64,000 nucleotides of DNA from Hirudinaria manillensis (lineage: Eukaryota > Annelida > Clitellata > Hirudinida > Hirudinidae): positions 9,441,629 through 9,505,628 of the forward strand of contig CM067526.1 in NCBI GenBank assembly GCA_034509925.1. Direction: 5' to 3'. Positions 1-13,878 of the stretch are shown here, one piece after another. A program made the translations under genes and the position numbers. The notes beneath the pieces are model-generated. The model was given only the letters and a program-made list of their open reading frames with translations. It searched no databases and was not told where the DNA came from. Position 1 is the first letter of the stretch; each line of letters starts with the position of its first letter.

Positions 1-679
1 CACCTCCTCTGATAAATGTCAGTTGATGTAGTTATTTCCTATAAATGATAAGTTCTTACAAACATTAGATATTGTAAGAGTGTAGAACTAGTTGAGAGAG
101 TTGAAAGTGAGCCTCAAAAATATATTATACTTGTATTTGTGAATATTCTTGTTAAGATGTTACTGTGTAAAATCTTTTAATTAAATTTATTTTAATGTTG
201 TTTTTATAGTGCTGCTTTTGTATTTGATGAAATTGCTATAGCTTAGTCATCCTTGATAAATGATACTTTGGCTATTAATTTATTAAAATGCAACAACCAA
301 CATTTCTACTAGTGTCAACCGTTAACGAATTTCCTTTCATTTAAAAAATTCAAAATTTATTATAAAAATTAATGAAAAAATTGAAGTATTTTTTTTTATC
401 AGTTATACTATTTTAAAAAGTATTGGTTATAGTGATTTCAAGACTGGTGGCCAAAAGTATTGGCAATATCAATACTTTTGCAAAAAAGTATCAGCAGTTA
501 CTGTTACCATAATACAACTTCAGTATTAAAAACAATTTGTTTAATAGGTTGGAATTAGTGAAACTGGAATTATGTTGGAACTGAAAATATTTTATCTGGT
601 GTGCCAAATAATTTTCAAATTAAAATCCACAAATTCAATAAGAATATTTATAATTGCTCGTTAAATTTTTATTTATCAG
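1..679. other. AT-rich non-coding, probably intron of the PARP gene
   Basis: No exon supported on either strand. The first recognisable exon to the right begins after a clean acceptor (atttatcag, ending at 679), so this stretch is more likely intron than promoter. Upstream exons would then lie outside the window. Confidence 0.5.
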
Positions 680-3600
680 ATGAATTTTGACAAAAATTGT
701 CCTCATGTTCTTGAAGGCTTACCTTTTGTTGAGGTAAAAGCAATAATTTTATGTGAATTTAGAGTTTTTCCAAGATTCAGAAATTATTTGTTTATATGTA
801 ATTATTAATAATTAATAAAAATTATTGATAATATGTCTAAGAAACTTCTTTGATTTCGGTAAAAATTGTTCACTTTCCTTTGACGTAATGCAATATATTG
901 TATGTAAATATTTAATAATTCAAGTAATATTAAATTTAAATGGATAATTTGAACTAAGTTATCTTAACAGTGGATAAAGCTTGAGGAGGTGGACAGAGAA
1001 AAATGTCAATTGATGAAGAAATTATTAGTTGAACTGAGGAAAACTATGGCTTATGGCTGGAGGATTTGGATTGATGAGAAGAATCACAGAATTGGTGTTG
1101 GCCATTGTGATGAGATGAAGCTTCATGCTATTCTTTCTATAGTAAATACTATGATCACTCACATGACTTCAACATTCTTGCTTTTACCAAAGGAATTTGC
1201 CATGATTCTCAAATCCTCAAAAGGATACAGGTTCTGCAAACTAGTTTTTTTTATTCTATTTACAATTTTGTTGTCAAATTATAATTGTCATCATAATCAA
1301 TTAGTGATGGAGAATAAAAATTTCTTTAAAAAATGTTATTAGGTCTTTAAATGGATTTCTATGCATGTTTTTCAATTTTATTTGTTTTATTTGTAAAAAT
1401 TCTACAATGTTCATAGTGAAGGTTGTTTCATGACCCTTTTAGTTTTCTCATCAAGTTTTTTGAGAAGAGAGGGCTCAGAGTTGTGTATTTCTATGATAAC
1501 ATCAAACAAAGAGGAATGGTTCTTGGAGAAAACAGAGACGTTGCAAGATTTGCAGCTGAAGCCTTGACCAATGACTTTTGCCAAGAGATTTCTGAAGGAA
1601 CGTTAGTTACAGATGCACATGTTAGGGTTCAAGATTGGAATGCTTTTGCAGCAAAACTCATGAAAGAGTACCTGGTGTATATTTCATTAACAGTGGATGG
1701 TTATGGCAGTGAGTATTATTAAATTAAGTTGCAGGAATGATTTTTATTATAATACTTTTTGTTTCTTTTTAATTCTTCTATCCTTAAAATGATGACTTCT
1801 CAGATTTAATGAGATTAAACTTTTAATGTAATGGCAAAGTCTTATTCTTTACCGAATCTGCAACCTTGGATGGAGGCACTATACAAATGGCAATTGATTA
1901 AGAAGTGCCTTGACATCCCTTAAAGAATTGGCATAAGGTGCTCAGGATCAGTAGAATGGAAATACAAGTATAAACTAACACTAAAATTTATTTGTAGTAC
2001 TTTAACTTTTATGGGTCACATTTATAAAAAAAAACCCATGATTAATTGAGTAATAAGACCAGTTTATATCATATTTATTTTTAATAAGGCCTGAGTCCAA
2101 TTGGGTTAAGCACTTTTAAATAATGCAAAAAATGTTTTACAATTTTGTTGTCAATGTCATTATAATTGTCATCATAATCAATTAGTGATGGAGAATAAAA
2201 ATTGGAAAGATGATTAATTATGATCTGAGGATTAAAGCCTTAATTTCAAGAAGGAGGGATTTCCAAGATAAAGGGTTGCTAAAAAGTTTTAACCTGATGC
2301 TTGATTGTTGAGCTTTACCAATGATGCATTTAAAAGGTATGATGGAAAGTTAGAAGTTGGCAAGACTATAGTTATGCAACATTTGCTTTGTAGGAGCATT
2401 GCATTGTGCATTGCACAAATTATATAATGAATATATAATAACATAATATAATGAATATATGAATATGCAATGACATAATATAATGAAATAACATATTGAC
2501 ATAATAATGTAGTGACATTTAATTTTATTGCATAGCATAACATAATGAATAGCATGCAGTAACTTTTTACTAATTAATTGTAGCTGGAATTTCTCATGTA
2601 CAAAGAGTAATGTTGCAAGGCTTTAGAAGTGACCCAAATTTTGAACTTGTGAAGTGCAAAGTTAATGAAAAACTGAAAGCCTTATCCCTAGCTCAAGGTG
2701 TCGAAGGTATCAGTTTAACAACCAAAAATGATGACAGGGCAAAAGGGTGTCAAAAACAAATGGGTTCCTCACATTCTGTATCTCAGAGTAGCCGAAATGA
2801 AATGTTGAAATCAACTGCATTGCAAGGCTCCCAGAGTAACCCAAATTTTCCACTCAGTTCATGCAAAGGCAATGAAAAATTGGAAAACTCTGCATCTCCA
2901 AAAAATCAGTCAAGAAGGTCTCCAAGGGATGGAGGAGCAGCTCATACTAATTCCAAGGATCATACAAAGAATGCAGATCCAAATGCTGGCTCCCACTTTC
3001 TTAAAGTATCTCCTTTGGCCTATAAGTTTATTAAAACGCATCTTGCAAGTGTTACGTGAGTTTCTTTGCACTTGTAGTTGTTAAGCTAATCTTTCAATTA
3101 TTGAATTACTTTACTTTACAGATGTTGAATTTTGTAAAGTTGTAATAAAGGGCAAAGCAGTTATGTTATAAGTAGTTAGTTATAAGTGCTCAAGGCTTTC
3201 ACAACGATGGGTGTGTCCAAAGTGCTTGTCATAATTAATATTTTATTCTAAGTAATATTCAAGCTCTCAATGCTTTAAAAATATAAAATCTATTAAAAAG
3301 TGATGTGTGCATCTCAATAAATTTAATTATGTGATCATGCAAATAAATAAAATAATACACATTGGTCATTGGTCCATGTTGGTGTGCCACTCAAAAATGA
3401 AGTTGTTAATTTTAATTTGCCCATTCTCATATATTCATAATTATAATAATTTGTTAGTATACATAGTTAGTAAATAAATAAAAAGAATGTCCTAAATTTA
3501 AATGTATTTTGTCAATGTCTCATCGAGGACATGGAAACTTACATTCATTCTGTATTTATGGCTAGACATACAATTCCGTGAAAACTCTTAAACATTTTGT

Positions 3601-6600
3601 TATTTGGTTGACCACGTCATCCCATTGGTTTCAAGCACCTTTGTAGATGTTAATTTCATTATGTTCTGCCTACGCCAAGGTGATCAGGTTTCTTCAAAGG
3701 TTCTTTTTTTCAAGAGAACACGAGCACTAACTCGAACTTCTGGCTCTATTAACATAACGCATGAACACAATGTTATATGAAATTTTAAACACTACAATGT
3801 CTGTCTGTCTGTCTTATTTGTTTGGAAATGTTGTTACCCTTTGCAATTTCATTGTTTCTTCTCCAGATGCAAAAGCAGAAAATTTTGGCTTATCTTTTAC
3901 CTGCTTGATGCATTTCTTTGATCTATCAGGCAACATTTTGAAATCTCTGCAAAGTTAAAAGATATGCATTTTTATGATGCAATAACCATTAACAAATATC
4001 ACAATTGCCAGAGTTACTATTTTCAAGAAATAGAGATCAATTGGTGCAATGGTGCAATAATGTTTTTATCTTTTCACATTTATAGCACAACTACTTTGGA
4101 ATAGGTACCAAAGAGTATTAATATCATACATGAGGTATAAAATGGCTGCTTAATTCATTTCAGTTTGTTGATGCAAGTGTGATTGAAAGACACAATTTTA
4201 TTAAAATTTTGCATTATTGACAATTTTTGAAACCATCAAGGTACCAATAAATGCTATTATTTTAGGATTTGACACAATCACACCATAAAAGGAACATTAT
4301 GAGGGGAGTTAAATTTAAAATTAGGAAAGAATTTTAGCTGTTAAATTGAGTTGCAACCCATTTCTGTATCAAGTACATGCCAAACTCAATTAAAGAATTA
4401 TATGTGCTAATGATCACCACCTCAATGAAATGTAGTCATTAATCAGCAGGGCCATTTAATTTTCATTTCAGTGATAATAAAAGAACGAAATATTTAATGG
4501 CTAATGAAAAATTGGTGTTCCTTGGCAAGGAGGATGAGGTTTTACCAATGGTAGAAACTGTGCAGTCTCTTTTGAGCAGTCTTAAAGAAAAGCAGGCAAC
4601 TATTAAAATTGCCGGTGGGTTCAACATTGTTTGTTTTGGTGAAATTGTGATGAGGATGAGGTGTATTATTGACAGATGTTGTTGTATAAGGAAAAGCAAT
4701 TAAGCCAGAATAACTTAATAACATATAAATGTAATAATATGATGGCCTATATCAACCTACAATCAGTGGGATTTAGTTACTTGGAATGTGCATAAACTTC
4801 ATGATCTGATGGCAATTCCTTACATTTGTTAATATAGGCAGAATTAATTTTGAGTCATAATAACTTGTAATAAATAGAGGGATAGATGGAGGAATGGATG
4901 CGTGGATGGGTTCTTTGAATTATTGGGTATCTTTTTAAGTAAAGAAACCAGATGAAAGAGTGAATTGTTTCTAAGAATGCCTGAAGTATTTTTGTCTTGT
5001 CTTGGTTCAGAAATGACTTTGGCTTTGTCTTTACAGTTCAACTTATTTAGTCACACCTAAAAGATCTTTAACCTAATATCCAAAATTAACCTTTAATGAA
5101 TGGATATCAGTTTTAAATGGTTTAAAACAATATTACAAAACATATTCTGGATTTGATCATTCTTATTAATGAGTAATATTTTAAATGGAGATTTTGAACT
5201 CCTATTTTACTTAAGCTAATAGTTTTATTTGCTAAATATTTGAAAATTTCCCAAATGATATTTTAACAAGAGCATCATGATTTGTAGGAATAACAGAATC
5301 ATATTTTAGGGAAAATAACAGTGATTTGAAGGAGGAAATATCAAAGTTTGAACTTAGCAAAGTATTTGCCATTCATTTCAAAACTGACAGAAGTAGGTTC
5401 CTTCACAATGCATATGCATTGTCATTTTGTCAGTGACATACCTATATAACATAATAAATATGTTTATAAAATAAATAGTAATTATTATTATTATTATTAT
5501 TATTTGAGTGCAGTGCAGTAATTTTCATTTTCCATTGGCAGGTACCAAACAGACATTGTTGTCATACATGTTTCTCACATCTAACTCTGAAGCAGATAAA
5601 TTTCCTGAGTTGATAAAAGACGTTTTGATGAAATTCTCAAAGAAGAAAGTTATTAGCTGCACTGATTTGTTTAGAAAAGTTGATGTGGAAAATGGAATCA
5701 TGACAGATGAATTGCTAAAGTCAATCAAGTCAAAGTTCCAAACCGATCAAGTAAAGATAACTTTTGGTAAGCTATTTACATTTGCATGTCTTTATAATTT
5801 GACCTTATATTCTAGTTGACTAATTGAACTCCAGTTTTAGCTGGAAATCATTTATCATAATAAATATTTTACTTTATGATATATTTTTCAATATTGGCAG
5901 ATCTAATTGATATATTTTTGATCATTAAATTTGAATTCTGAAGATAGCAAAGCAAACGCAATCGTTCTTCAGGGAAGGGAGAAGTTTTTTGATTCTATTG
6001 TGCAAGCAATAAATGATGTAATCATTGAGGAGAACAGTGTAAGCTAGATGCCAATATTTTGAATATGTTTTGATGTCATGTGTCATTGACCCAGTTCTTA
6101 GTTCAACGATATTATATATCATAGCATATATCACAGCATTATTTGATCATTTAATGTAAGTTAATTAATGGAAGAAAAATTTTAATGGTTACATAAAATT
6201 GAAAATATGTCTGATGACAAGGGTCTAGCCAAACAAAGGAAAGTTGACATGAACCAGCCATTAAGGCAAAAGAACCTTCCAGAATTTCTCAGACTAATTG
6301 GACATGAGGACATTTATGCACCTGATCACTGGTCGACCTTTGCTGGCAACCTTAGAAATGTTTCAAACAACAAAGGTACTCAAATGCTTATTAATCTTAC
6401 AAAATATGAGAAAATCAGGAATACAATTTTTGTTTTTTTTTATTAAGTGCAGCTTTTCTTGTAAATGTTTCATTAAATTTTCATGACCAACAATGCAACT
6501 ACAATTCAGTTCCTTGAATTAAAGTGGCATCACTCTGAATCTTTATGTAATGAGCAATTAATTCTAACATCATAACTTTCTCCTGTAGGTGCTATTGTAC

Positions 6601-8148
6601 CCCTTCTCCCTAGTTCAGAGATGTACAAATACATCCTCAATATGGTCAACCAAACATGGAAATTTGGAGTTACTGGAGTTGGAAGAGATGCTTCCAAACT
6701 GCACCACAGGTAAGCATACACACTAACTTGTTGAAATGTTGTAAAAAGCTATTGTTTAATCATACTTGACATTACTAAAATATCAAGTATTTTATAATTT
6801 TCAGAAACATAGAAGTTGCTAACATCTACTCAGTAGAAAATGTTTTTCAATATAAACGATACATGACCAGAATTAAGGAATTCTGTCTGCAGAACAGTGT
6901 TCCTGGATTCAAGTCATTGGATAACAAAACAGGATCCCCTATACTTACCAGAGGTAAGCTTTGCAGGTCTCACTTTGCTTGTCTTGCAGGTTGGGCTCTC
7001 AGGAAAGGTTATCTAGTGCAGTGGTAATGGAATTACTTGTCATGAATTATGCTCAGCATGCACCATCAAGGAGCCCTTGTTTTGTTGTAATCATTTTATA
7101 TTAAATAAAAATAATGACTTTGAATTAGTTAAAAATTTAATAAATAATTTTGACCACGCTTTTGACAATTTTGGTGTTGTAAGGAAATGAATTTGGGTGA
7201 AATGGAAAACATATCACAAAATGATTATTTTAAGCTACTGCATAGGATGCAGATTATTTATTTTATCACATGTTTAAATTAAATAAATTGTTAAATCCAT
7301 TACACATTTTAACTCAGGAGCAGCTGATGCAGCTGGAATGTCTAAACTTCTTTGGGAAATAAATGAGTGCCACCTTTTCCATGGAACGAGACTTGAAAAG
7401 AAGGATGCAATCATTGATCAGGGATTGGACTTTAGACTTGGAAGTCAGCATGCTCTCTTTGGACAAGGCATATATTTTGCAGAGAGTTCAACCAAAGCTG
7501 ACCAGTATGCAGGTAAAATATCTGATGATTGCGCAATGAAGATAAGACTTCTAATTTGAAGTTAAGGAAATTAAGTGCTTTTTAATCAGGTCAATCTTGA
7601 GATCTGAGAAACTTTGATAACAATGAAATAGGAAATTAAAATAAAATAAAAACAAAATATGGAACAATAATAATAAATAAAAACAAATGGAAACTCTAAT
7701 TCCCACTGAATTTCAGTGTTACTACATAACTTTACTACTGGCCTTTTTAAAAACAGATTCAAGAGAAGACAGAAGTGCACCTGGAGACAACTTGTACATG
7801 TTTGTGGCAAGGGTCTTCCTGGGAAAGATGTATGAGGCCACTCGACCAGAGGCTTTCAAAAGACCACCTTGTGATTTTCCTGGGTGTTTTTCAGACAGGT
7901 GTTCTGTCCATCCACTGAACGATTCTGTCCTTGGCACACACACTACCACTTACACTCTGACGCATTACAATGCTCTCACCAGTAAGTTGAAAACATTGCA
8001 AACCAGTACTTCCCAGGCTGCTGCTGTGGAAACCCAGAAGATAACAAAATTGCTAGAGGATGTGCGACCCCTTTTGTTCAGAGAATTTGTAGTTTATGAT
8101 CATGCCCAATGCTTTCCTGAGTTCCTTGTGGAATACAAAAGAATCTAA
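680..8148 (+). CDS. KH-like / PARP-catalytic protein (ADP-ribosyltransferase), 5' partial
   Basis: Exons: 680-733, 971-1230, 1443-1708, 2584-3055, 4472-4614, 5542-5766, 5944-6038, 6222-6375, 6589-6709, 6805-6953, 7318-7512, 7757-8148. They give 841 codons plus stop, with all phases consistent. The C-terminal ~260 residues are a PARP catalytic domain. The NAD-binding triad is present: H668 in HLFHGT, Y699 in GQGIYFAE, and E821 in REFVVYD. An H-Y-E triad is known from poly-ADP-ribosylating enzymes. The N-terminal half shows repeated KH-like alpha/beta segments, a layout reminiscent of the PARP14 middle region; this is weaker. Exon 2584-3055 holds a serine-rich linker with an internal duplication. 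The exon 6/7 junction is ambiguous: 6038 to 6222 in phase 0, or 6036 to 6230 in phase 1. Transcription converges on CMTR1. The true start was not identified. Confidence 0.85.
1262..1322 (+). repeat. Intronic direct repeat, copy 1
   Basis: A block of about 61 nt, starting acaattttgttgtca, recurs almost exactly at 2139-2203. It begins about 30 nt after exon 971-1230. Confidence 0.8.
2139..2203 (+). repeat. Intronic direct repeat, copy 2
   Basis: Near-identical to 1262-1322 except for a few extra bases near position 15. Offset is about 880 bp. It lies in the next intron of the PARP gene. Confidence 0.8.
5480..5504. repeat. (ATT)n microsatellite
   Basis: Perfect ATT repeat, immediately upstream of the PARP exon that starts at 5542. 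Confidence 0.95.
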
Positions 8149-8880
8149 GTTTATTTTTATTTTAAATTTTAGTTTCTCTTATTAATTAAGATTTTGGGTG
8201 ATAGCTGCTCACTTCTGGGTCTTGAATCAGTTGGGAAGGGCCCTTTAACAAACATTTCTTTATCTAAGAATTTTTTGGCTGCAAAATTAAATAAAAGCCA
8301 GTGAGTTTATCATTGTCAGAAGTGGTATCGTTCTGGTTTGAGTGGACTTTCTATTTGAACTGATCTAGCATCTTTTGTGTACAGTATAGTTGTTGGGTTG
8401 CTTGGTGATTTCAGGCTTACAACTAATTAAATAGTATAACTATTAAATGGCCAATCATATTTAAGTAATTTGTTTCATTTGTATTTTGTCACGACATAGC
8501 TGTACGGTCAGAAATTTGGTGTTTGGTCTTGGACTGCAAATTACTGTATCGAAAGTTAGCAAGCTGACCCATTAATTTTCTGTTTTTGTAAACATAACTT
8601 GCACCCAATGGTAAGATATTAATGAATATCATTTGCACACGGGACAGTTGTAAGAAATGGACATAAAAAGCTTTATGCGAATGAAAATGGAAAAAGTTAA
8701 AACAACACTTAAAACAATTAGAAGTTAAAATTCCCATTTGGAAGTATAAAATCTCATTTTGGAAACATTATAAATAGATATTGAAAATATTCAGAATTAA
8801 TTAGTAAATGGTGATCATCAAATTGGCAATGTTCTGAGCAGAAAGTTCACAAGACGTCCAAATAGCAAAGGATGCGCAAA
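8149..8880. other. Convergent intergenic spacer (PARP 3' end / CMTR1 3' end)
   Basis: Between two stop codons on opposite strands. AATAAA at 8290-8295 (+) is the likely poly(A) signal of the PARP gene. For CMTR1 the only canonical signal I found on the minus strand is near 8151-8156, directly beside the PARP stop, so the two 3' UTRs may overlap. No further coding sequence seen. Confidence 0.6.
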
Positions 8881-11800
8881 TCACGGGTCGAGATCTGTCA
8901 GATATTGGAGCAGAGATTCTTGTCTGTTATCTTTACTCCAAATCCAAAGAAAGGAATTTTTCAAGCATTGAGAATAATTGGCAATGGCTCCCTCTGGCAC
9001 TTCAAACACAGATGTCCTCTTCAAAGTATGAAAAAAATATTCTTTCTGACGACTTTGACTCCAAGCTGTCATCCAAGGCTCATTGATAACTTTAACAAAA
9101 CAGATGCCATGTGGCACTATATATCTTTCCTCAGTGCTTGAAACTGGAAAAAGACGTGACTTGATGTGATTCTGCCCTTTATCCATTTCGAGTTCAATCT
9201 TTTGAAAGAATTCCTCCCCGATATTTTCCAACCCGCAAGTATTTTTTACATGGTATTTCAATAAATCATGTCTTCCTTCTTTGATCATGCTGCTCAGAAG
9301 AAGGGAGATAAGATGATGTCTTGATTCAAATGAGCGTCCGGAGAGATCCTTTCCATACCACATCAGGACGTCATTGACGTGAATGGCTGCCATTCTTTTT
9401 CTACTTCTTCCCTCCTTTTTCTAATTAAAACACAGAACTCTATTATTTATAAACAATAGTTAATATAAACTCCAGATAAATATTCAGACAACATGGCTAC
9501 CTCCCCTCTTTGTTCATCAACAAATTCAACATCGAGTATGGTGTCTTTTGGAAGTTCCACGTTATCGCACGACTCCCAAAATCCATCCGTCTGCTTATTT
9601 ATCAATGTTCTGTGTGCAATACCCTTTCCTGAGCCCATGAGAAAATATCTTTTTTTGCTTGAAATTGGCAAAACCACAAAATCCCTTTTCACTTTGATTA
9701 AATGGTCCATATTCCCAGCATCCAGGGATACAGGATCATAAAATTGAAGAGAAGGCTAGGAATGACATTAATGATGTTGCAATAAATTAGTCACCAATTT
9801 ATGCATTTTAATAATCAGCTTTGAAGTCAGTTGGACCCTTTCATTGCTAGTCCTTTACATTACCTACATTATTAAAATATAATACCAATACCTAAATACA
9901 GGAAGGCAAGAATGTCATGCCATGTCCTCATAAATGCAAAATTAAAAATGAATGAATTGCAAATCATGAATATGAATTCTTACCTGAACAAGTCTATTGA
10001 ACTTTGTCGAAGGATATTCGCGCAAATACAAATCTTTCTTTTGCATGTCTGGGATACACCACTTTTCAAGGCAGGATTTCCTGATACTAGTCTGTTTTGA
10101 ATCAGCAAGTGTCTTATTCAGAACAAATGTCTTGATCTTCATCAATGACATAATTTGTAAATCTCCTAATTTGTTGTTAGAGTCTTTCATGTAGTTGTAA
10201 AAGGACTCGTTTTTGGTAAGTAACTGTATAGGAACTATCTCTGAAATTGCCTGTTTGGAATCTTTATTTCCAGGATATATCTCTGACATTCTGTTGTTAA
10301 TCTGACGAAAATATTCTTTGACATCATCACAGTTGCCTTTCTTACCTTGGCATATTATGTATCTTTCTGAATTAGCAGGCCGACTTGTAACAGGCTTAAA
10401 AATGGCAATTCTTTCAAAACAACAACTCATGAGATAGACCAATCCAACACTAAATGGAGTAAATAAATCAAATAAATTTGAAACAAAATTTCCTCCTTCT
10501 CTGAGTACCAAGAGGGACACAAGAAACTGACAAAGATAAAGTCGATGTGACAAAATCTCTTGAATATTTTCCTGACCCTCAACAGAAAATCCCTAAATTA
10601 TAATAAGATTGACTTATTAGAGTGATACATATCATCCTTATTAATGGGGATTTAAAAAATTCATGTCATGTTATTTTGAAATATGTTTAAAACAGATTCA
10701 TTAGATCATTTAGTTATGTAATATTATTTTACTAACACCATCTGCCATAACCAAGTGGACTCCTCTGTTATTTGTGTTCTTCATAACAAATTCATGAAAG
10801 CTCCACTGGTTTCCATCATCATAAATATTTCCATCACCTGTGACACCTGCATTGCAAAAGATTGAAAATATTAATTCATTTTAATAGTTTGTATTTAATT
10901 TCCTTAAAATATATTAATCATAAAATGCAAATATTTTATGCAAATGTATTTATTTATATAGTAATTAATTTATAAGGCATCATATGCAATTTTTTTTCCA
11001 TGGGGTTTCATTCATATTCAAATTTTGCTCTACAAATATATTTATTAAGTGAGAACAGAGGTATGAAATAATTGAAACGTTGGGCAATTACATGCTACGG
11101 TTTTTCAGAAAACTAGACAAAATGTAAAATTTTAAGCCCCTGTCCCAACCTTATGACATGCACTGTAGTGAGTCAATTTTGCTAATCATACTTGTTCATA
11201 TTAATATTCATGCAAACTGTATCATCAGGACTCCAGTAATAGTCAATTTGAAATATAATATAGACAGAAATCACATCATTAAGGATATGTCTTAAGTGAT
11301 ATATTTTTGAAACATCTTAACACTACACAGAGGTTTGTGATCCCTAAATTAAGCAGTTGATTACTTAATATAATGCTTAGCAAACAATTAACTCACCATA
11401 ATGAGGTTGAAACATCTCAGGAGGTCCTGCATTAAAATCATGAAGTTTGAAGTCATTCTCTCCCTTCAGCGTAAATCCAAACCCTCGACAAATTCCACTT
11501 TTCTTCCACAGGACGTATTCACTGAAGCCTCCAGGTCCGGCACAAACATCAGCAAATGAGAACAACTCGTCTTCTTCAATCAAAGATGAATTTTCATCCT
11601 CAAAACTTCTCCTTGGATTTGTGAACATGAAGTCAAACACAGCATCCATGTTTGCCATTTTCATGGCAGCCCTTTGAAACAAACCTTGGTATTAAAATTT
11701 TATTGATATAACTCATATTGATGATTTACCTGTTTTGAAAGAAGGCTGACTTTATTGACTCAAAAGGATTTGATCTTGTCCTTGCCTGCCTCATTTCCTC

Positions 11801-13225
11801 GGCATCAACAACATCAAACACTGACTTGCTGTTAAGAATTCCTTTCAATATCTCTGGATCACAGAACGTTGTCTCATCATCAATAGTCAACTTGACTTGA
11901 CTTTCTTTCATCCATTCTTCCAAATCTTGATTGAAATAAATCAACAAATAATTTAAATTAATAAATAATCTTTTAAATTAAGAAATACCATAGACAAGAA
12001 TTACCTTCTAAATCCAGCTGATGATTCTCATACCATGCAAGCTGCTCACAACTTTGTAACTCTTTCTCCTCTGCTTCAAAGTTCCACCCAACATTGGAAG
12101 ATCCCTCCAAACCCTCTTTTGCTAGGAGACCCAAGCCCCTTCTCCCTTTCTGTTTGGAAGCCTCAATCGGTTGGACTATTCCCTGCTCTCGTTTCCCAAG
12201 ACCTTTGCCTTCTTTAAAGCCCATTTTTTTCTAAAGGTATCGACAACACTTATGAATAAAACTGAGTTAATTATTTAATCTGGTCAATGATTTTATTGGT
12301 CTATAACTTAAACATTTACAACTTAGTGCTTTGAACGAATCTGGGGAAATACCATTAGATTTTTCGATATGTTGCTGTAATGGGCATTTTGTGAGGAAGT
12401 TTCTGTTTCTGATTCAACAACATATTTCGACTTTTTGTTTGGTGGACCTCCTGATGTGAACATATATGATTATTGATAATTGTTTATTAATGTTGACTTT
12501 AAAGCTATTTTACGGTCCATCTATCTAGAATCTAGACCTGAATATAGAAGGCGCCCTTTTACACAATTACAAATCCTTATTATTTGACTTGGACATAGTC
12601 ACGCCTGTAAATATTTGCTTGGATGCTGTTAGATCTAATAATTTTAATAACGAAAAGCCATTACGACAGCTAAATAGCAAACCTTGTTTTCTGACAAAAT
12701 AGTAAATAATTGTGCTACATAACCGATAAAACCCTTGCTTTGTATGCCAAAGTAAAACATGTAATGTAGCTGTCATTTGAGTCACTCATGTTAACAATGT
12801 GTGAAGTATTTGCAAATCTTTTAATTAACTTTAAAAAAAGTCAAATCATGTCAGAATTTCAGTATTTAATTTCTACTAGCCATTAATAATATCCTTGGTT
12901 CTTTTAGGTCCACAGTCTTGATCTGATGGTGTGGTTTCTGATTCTGAGTCATCACTGCTCAGGGTATGCATGACTGAAATGGGTTAAAAAATAGGTTACA
13001 GAATGATTTGCTCCTTTCATTTTCGAATATAAAATATGTAATTTTATACATTTGTTCTGCTTCTAATATAGGTTTTTACTGTCAAACCTATGTTCTTGTG
13101 AATGGTTTAATCTCATAAAAAAAATCATGAAATAACTGATTATAGTCAAATACGGTAATATATTTTAAGATGAATGTGAAATCATCTTTCGTACCTTCTC
13201 TATTATTCGGAAACCGCGAATCCAT
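8881..13225 (-). CDS. CMTR1: Cap-specific mRNA (nucleoside-2'-O-)-methyltransferase 1
   Basis: Minus-strand exons: 13225-13195, 12450-12353, 12230-12005, 11925-11730, 11671-11397, 10846-10737, 10592-9984, 9755-9471, 9420-8881. They give 789 aa; human CMTR1 is 835. Cap-1 methylation of the first transcribed nucleotide of mRNA, nuclear. Order: short acidic N-terminus; G-patch starting [11 protein letters not shown]; RrmJ/FtsJ-type methyltransferase with SAM motif [15 protein letters not shown] and [19 protein letters not shown]-terminal guanylyltransferase-like region; WW-like segment EPWMTAW. Of the K-D-K-E tetrad, K188, D311 and E388 are present, but the position of human K404 is N351 (codon 10478-10476, AAT). 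The first exon lies in a duplicated region with an alternative copy at 13878-13839. Identity is secure; the N-terminal exon choice is less so. Confidence 0.93.
12894..12973 (-). other. Exon-like segment with defective donor in CMTR1 intron 1
   Basis: After a good acceptor (cccatttcag), 80 nt are open in phase 1 and read a Ser/Asp/Glu-rich peptide ([15 protein letters not shown]), much like the CMTR1 N-terminus. After AACCAAG the sequence is gatatt, without a GT. The duplicated copy has caag|gtagag at the equivalent place. Probably a decayed cassette exon. Confidence 0.4.
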
Positions 13226-13838
13226 GTCGGAAATAATTTTGAGCTCCAATTCGTGCCGGAATTGTTTGAGTTTAACATCAAACTTAATATTTTCTTTAAA
13301 CGTCGCTCATAACATCAAACTTCTAAATCTTTAAAAATCCATAAATACATATGATTATCAATTAACTTATTATTAATACAGACTTTAAAGCAATTTTAAG
13401 GCCCATCTCCTGTAACTAAATACAACTATAGAAGGCATCCTTTTACATAATTACAGACCATTATTACTTCACTTGAGCATAATTACATCTGAAATATTTG
13501 CGAAGATGATTTTAGATCTGATAGTTCTGTACTAATATATCTGACAATCTAAAAGTGAAAGTCATCTAAATAGCAGACCCTCTCTTCAGACAAAATAGTA
13601 ACTAATTGTGCTGCTTAAGTACCTTGGCTGCAAATGTAAAACATATTTTGCTGTTATTTGAGTCACTCATGTTAAGAATGTGACAAGTATTTGCAAATCT
13701 TTTAAGTAACTTTTCAAAAAACTCAAATCATGTCAGAATTTCACCATTTAATTTCTACTAGCCATTAATAGTATACTCACTCTACCTTGAAATACAATTG
13801 AAAAGTGTTCTGATATTTTCAGAAGAATCGGAAAGTAC

Positions 13839-13878
13839 CTTTGAAATTTTCTCCAATTTTCTGAAATCTAAATTCCAT
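13839..13878 (-). other. Alternative CMTR1 first coding exon (duplicated copy)
   Basis: ATG at 13878-13876, 13 codons, then a phase-1 donor (AAAG|gtactt), the same phase as the model first exon at 13225-13195. Both follow a similar leader with a gagctccaatt core. Splicing to 12450 would keep the frame. Inference only. Confidence 0.45.
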
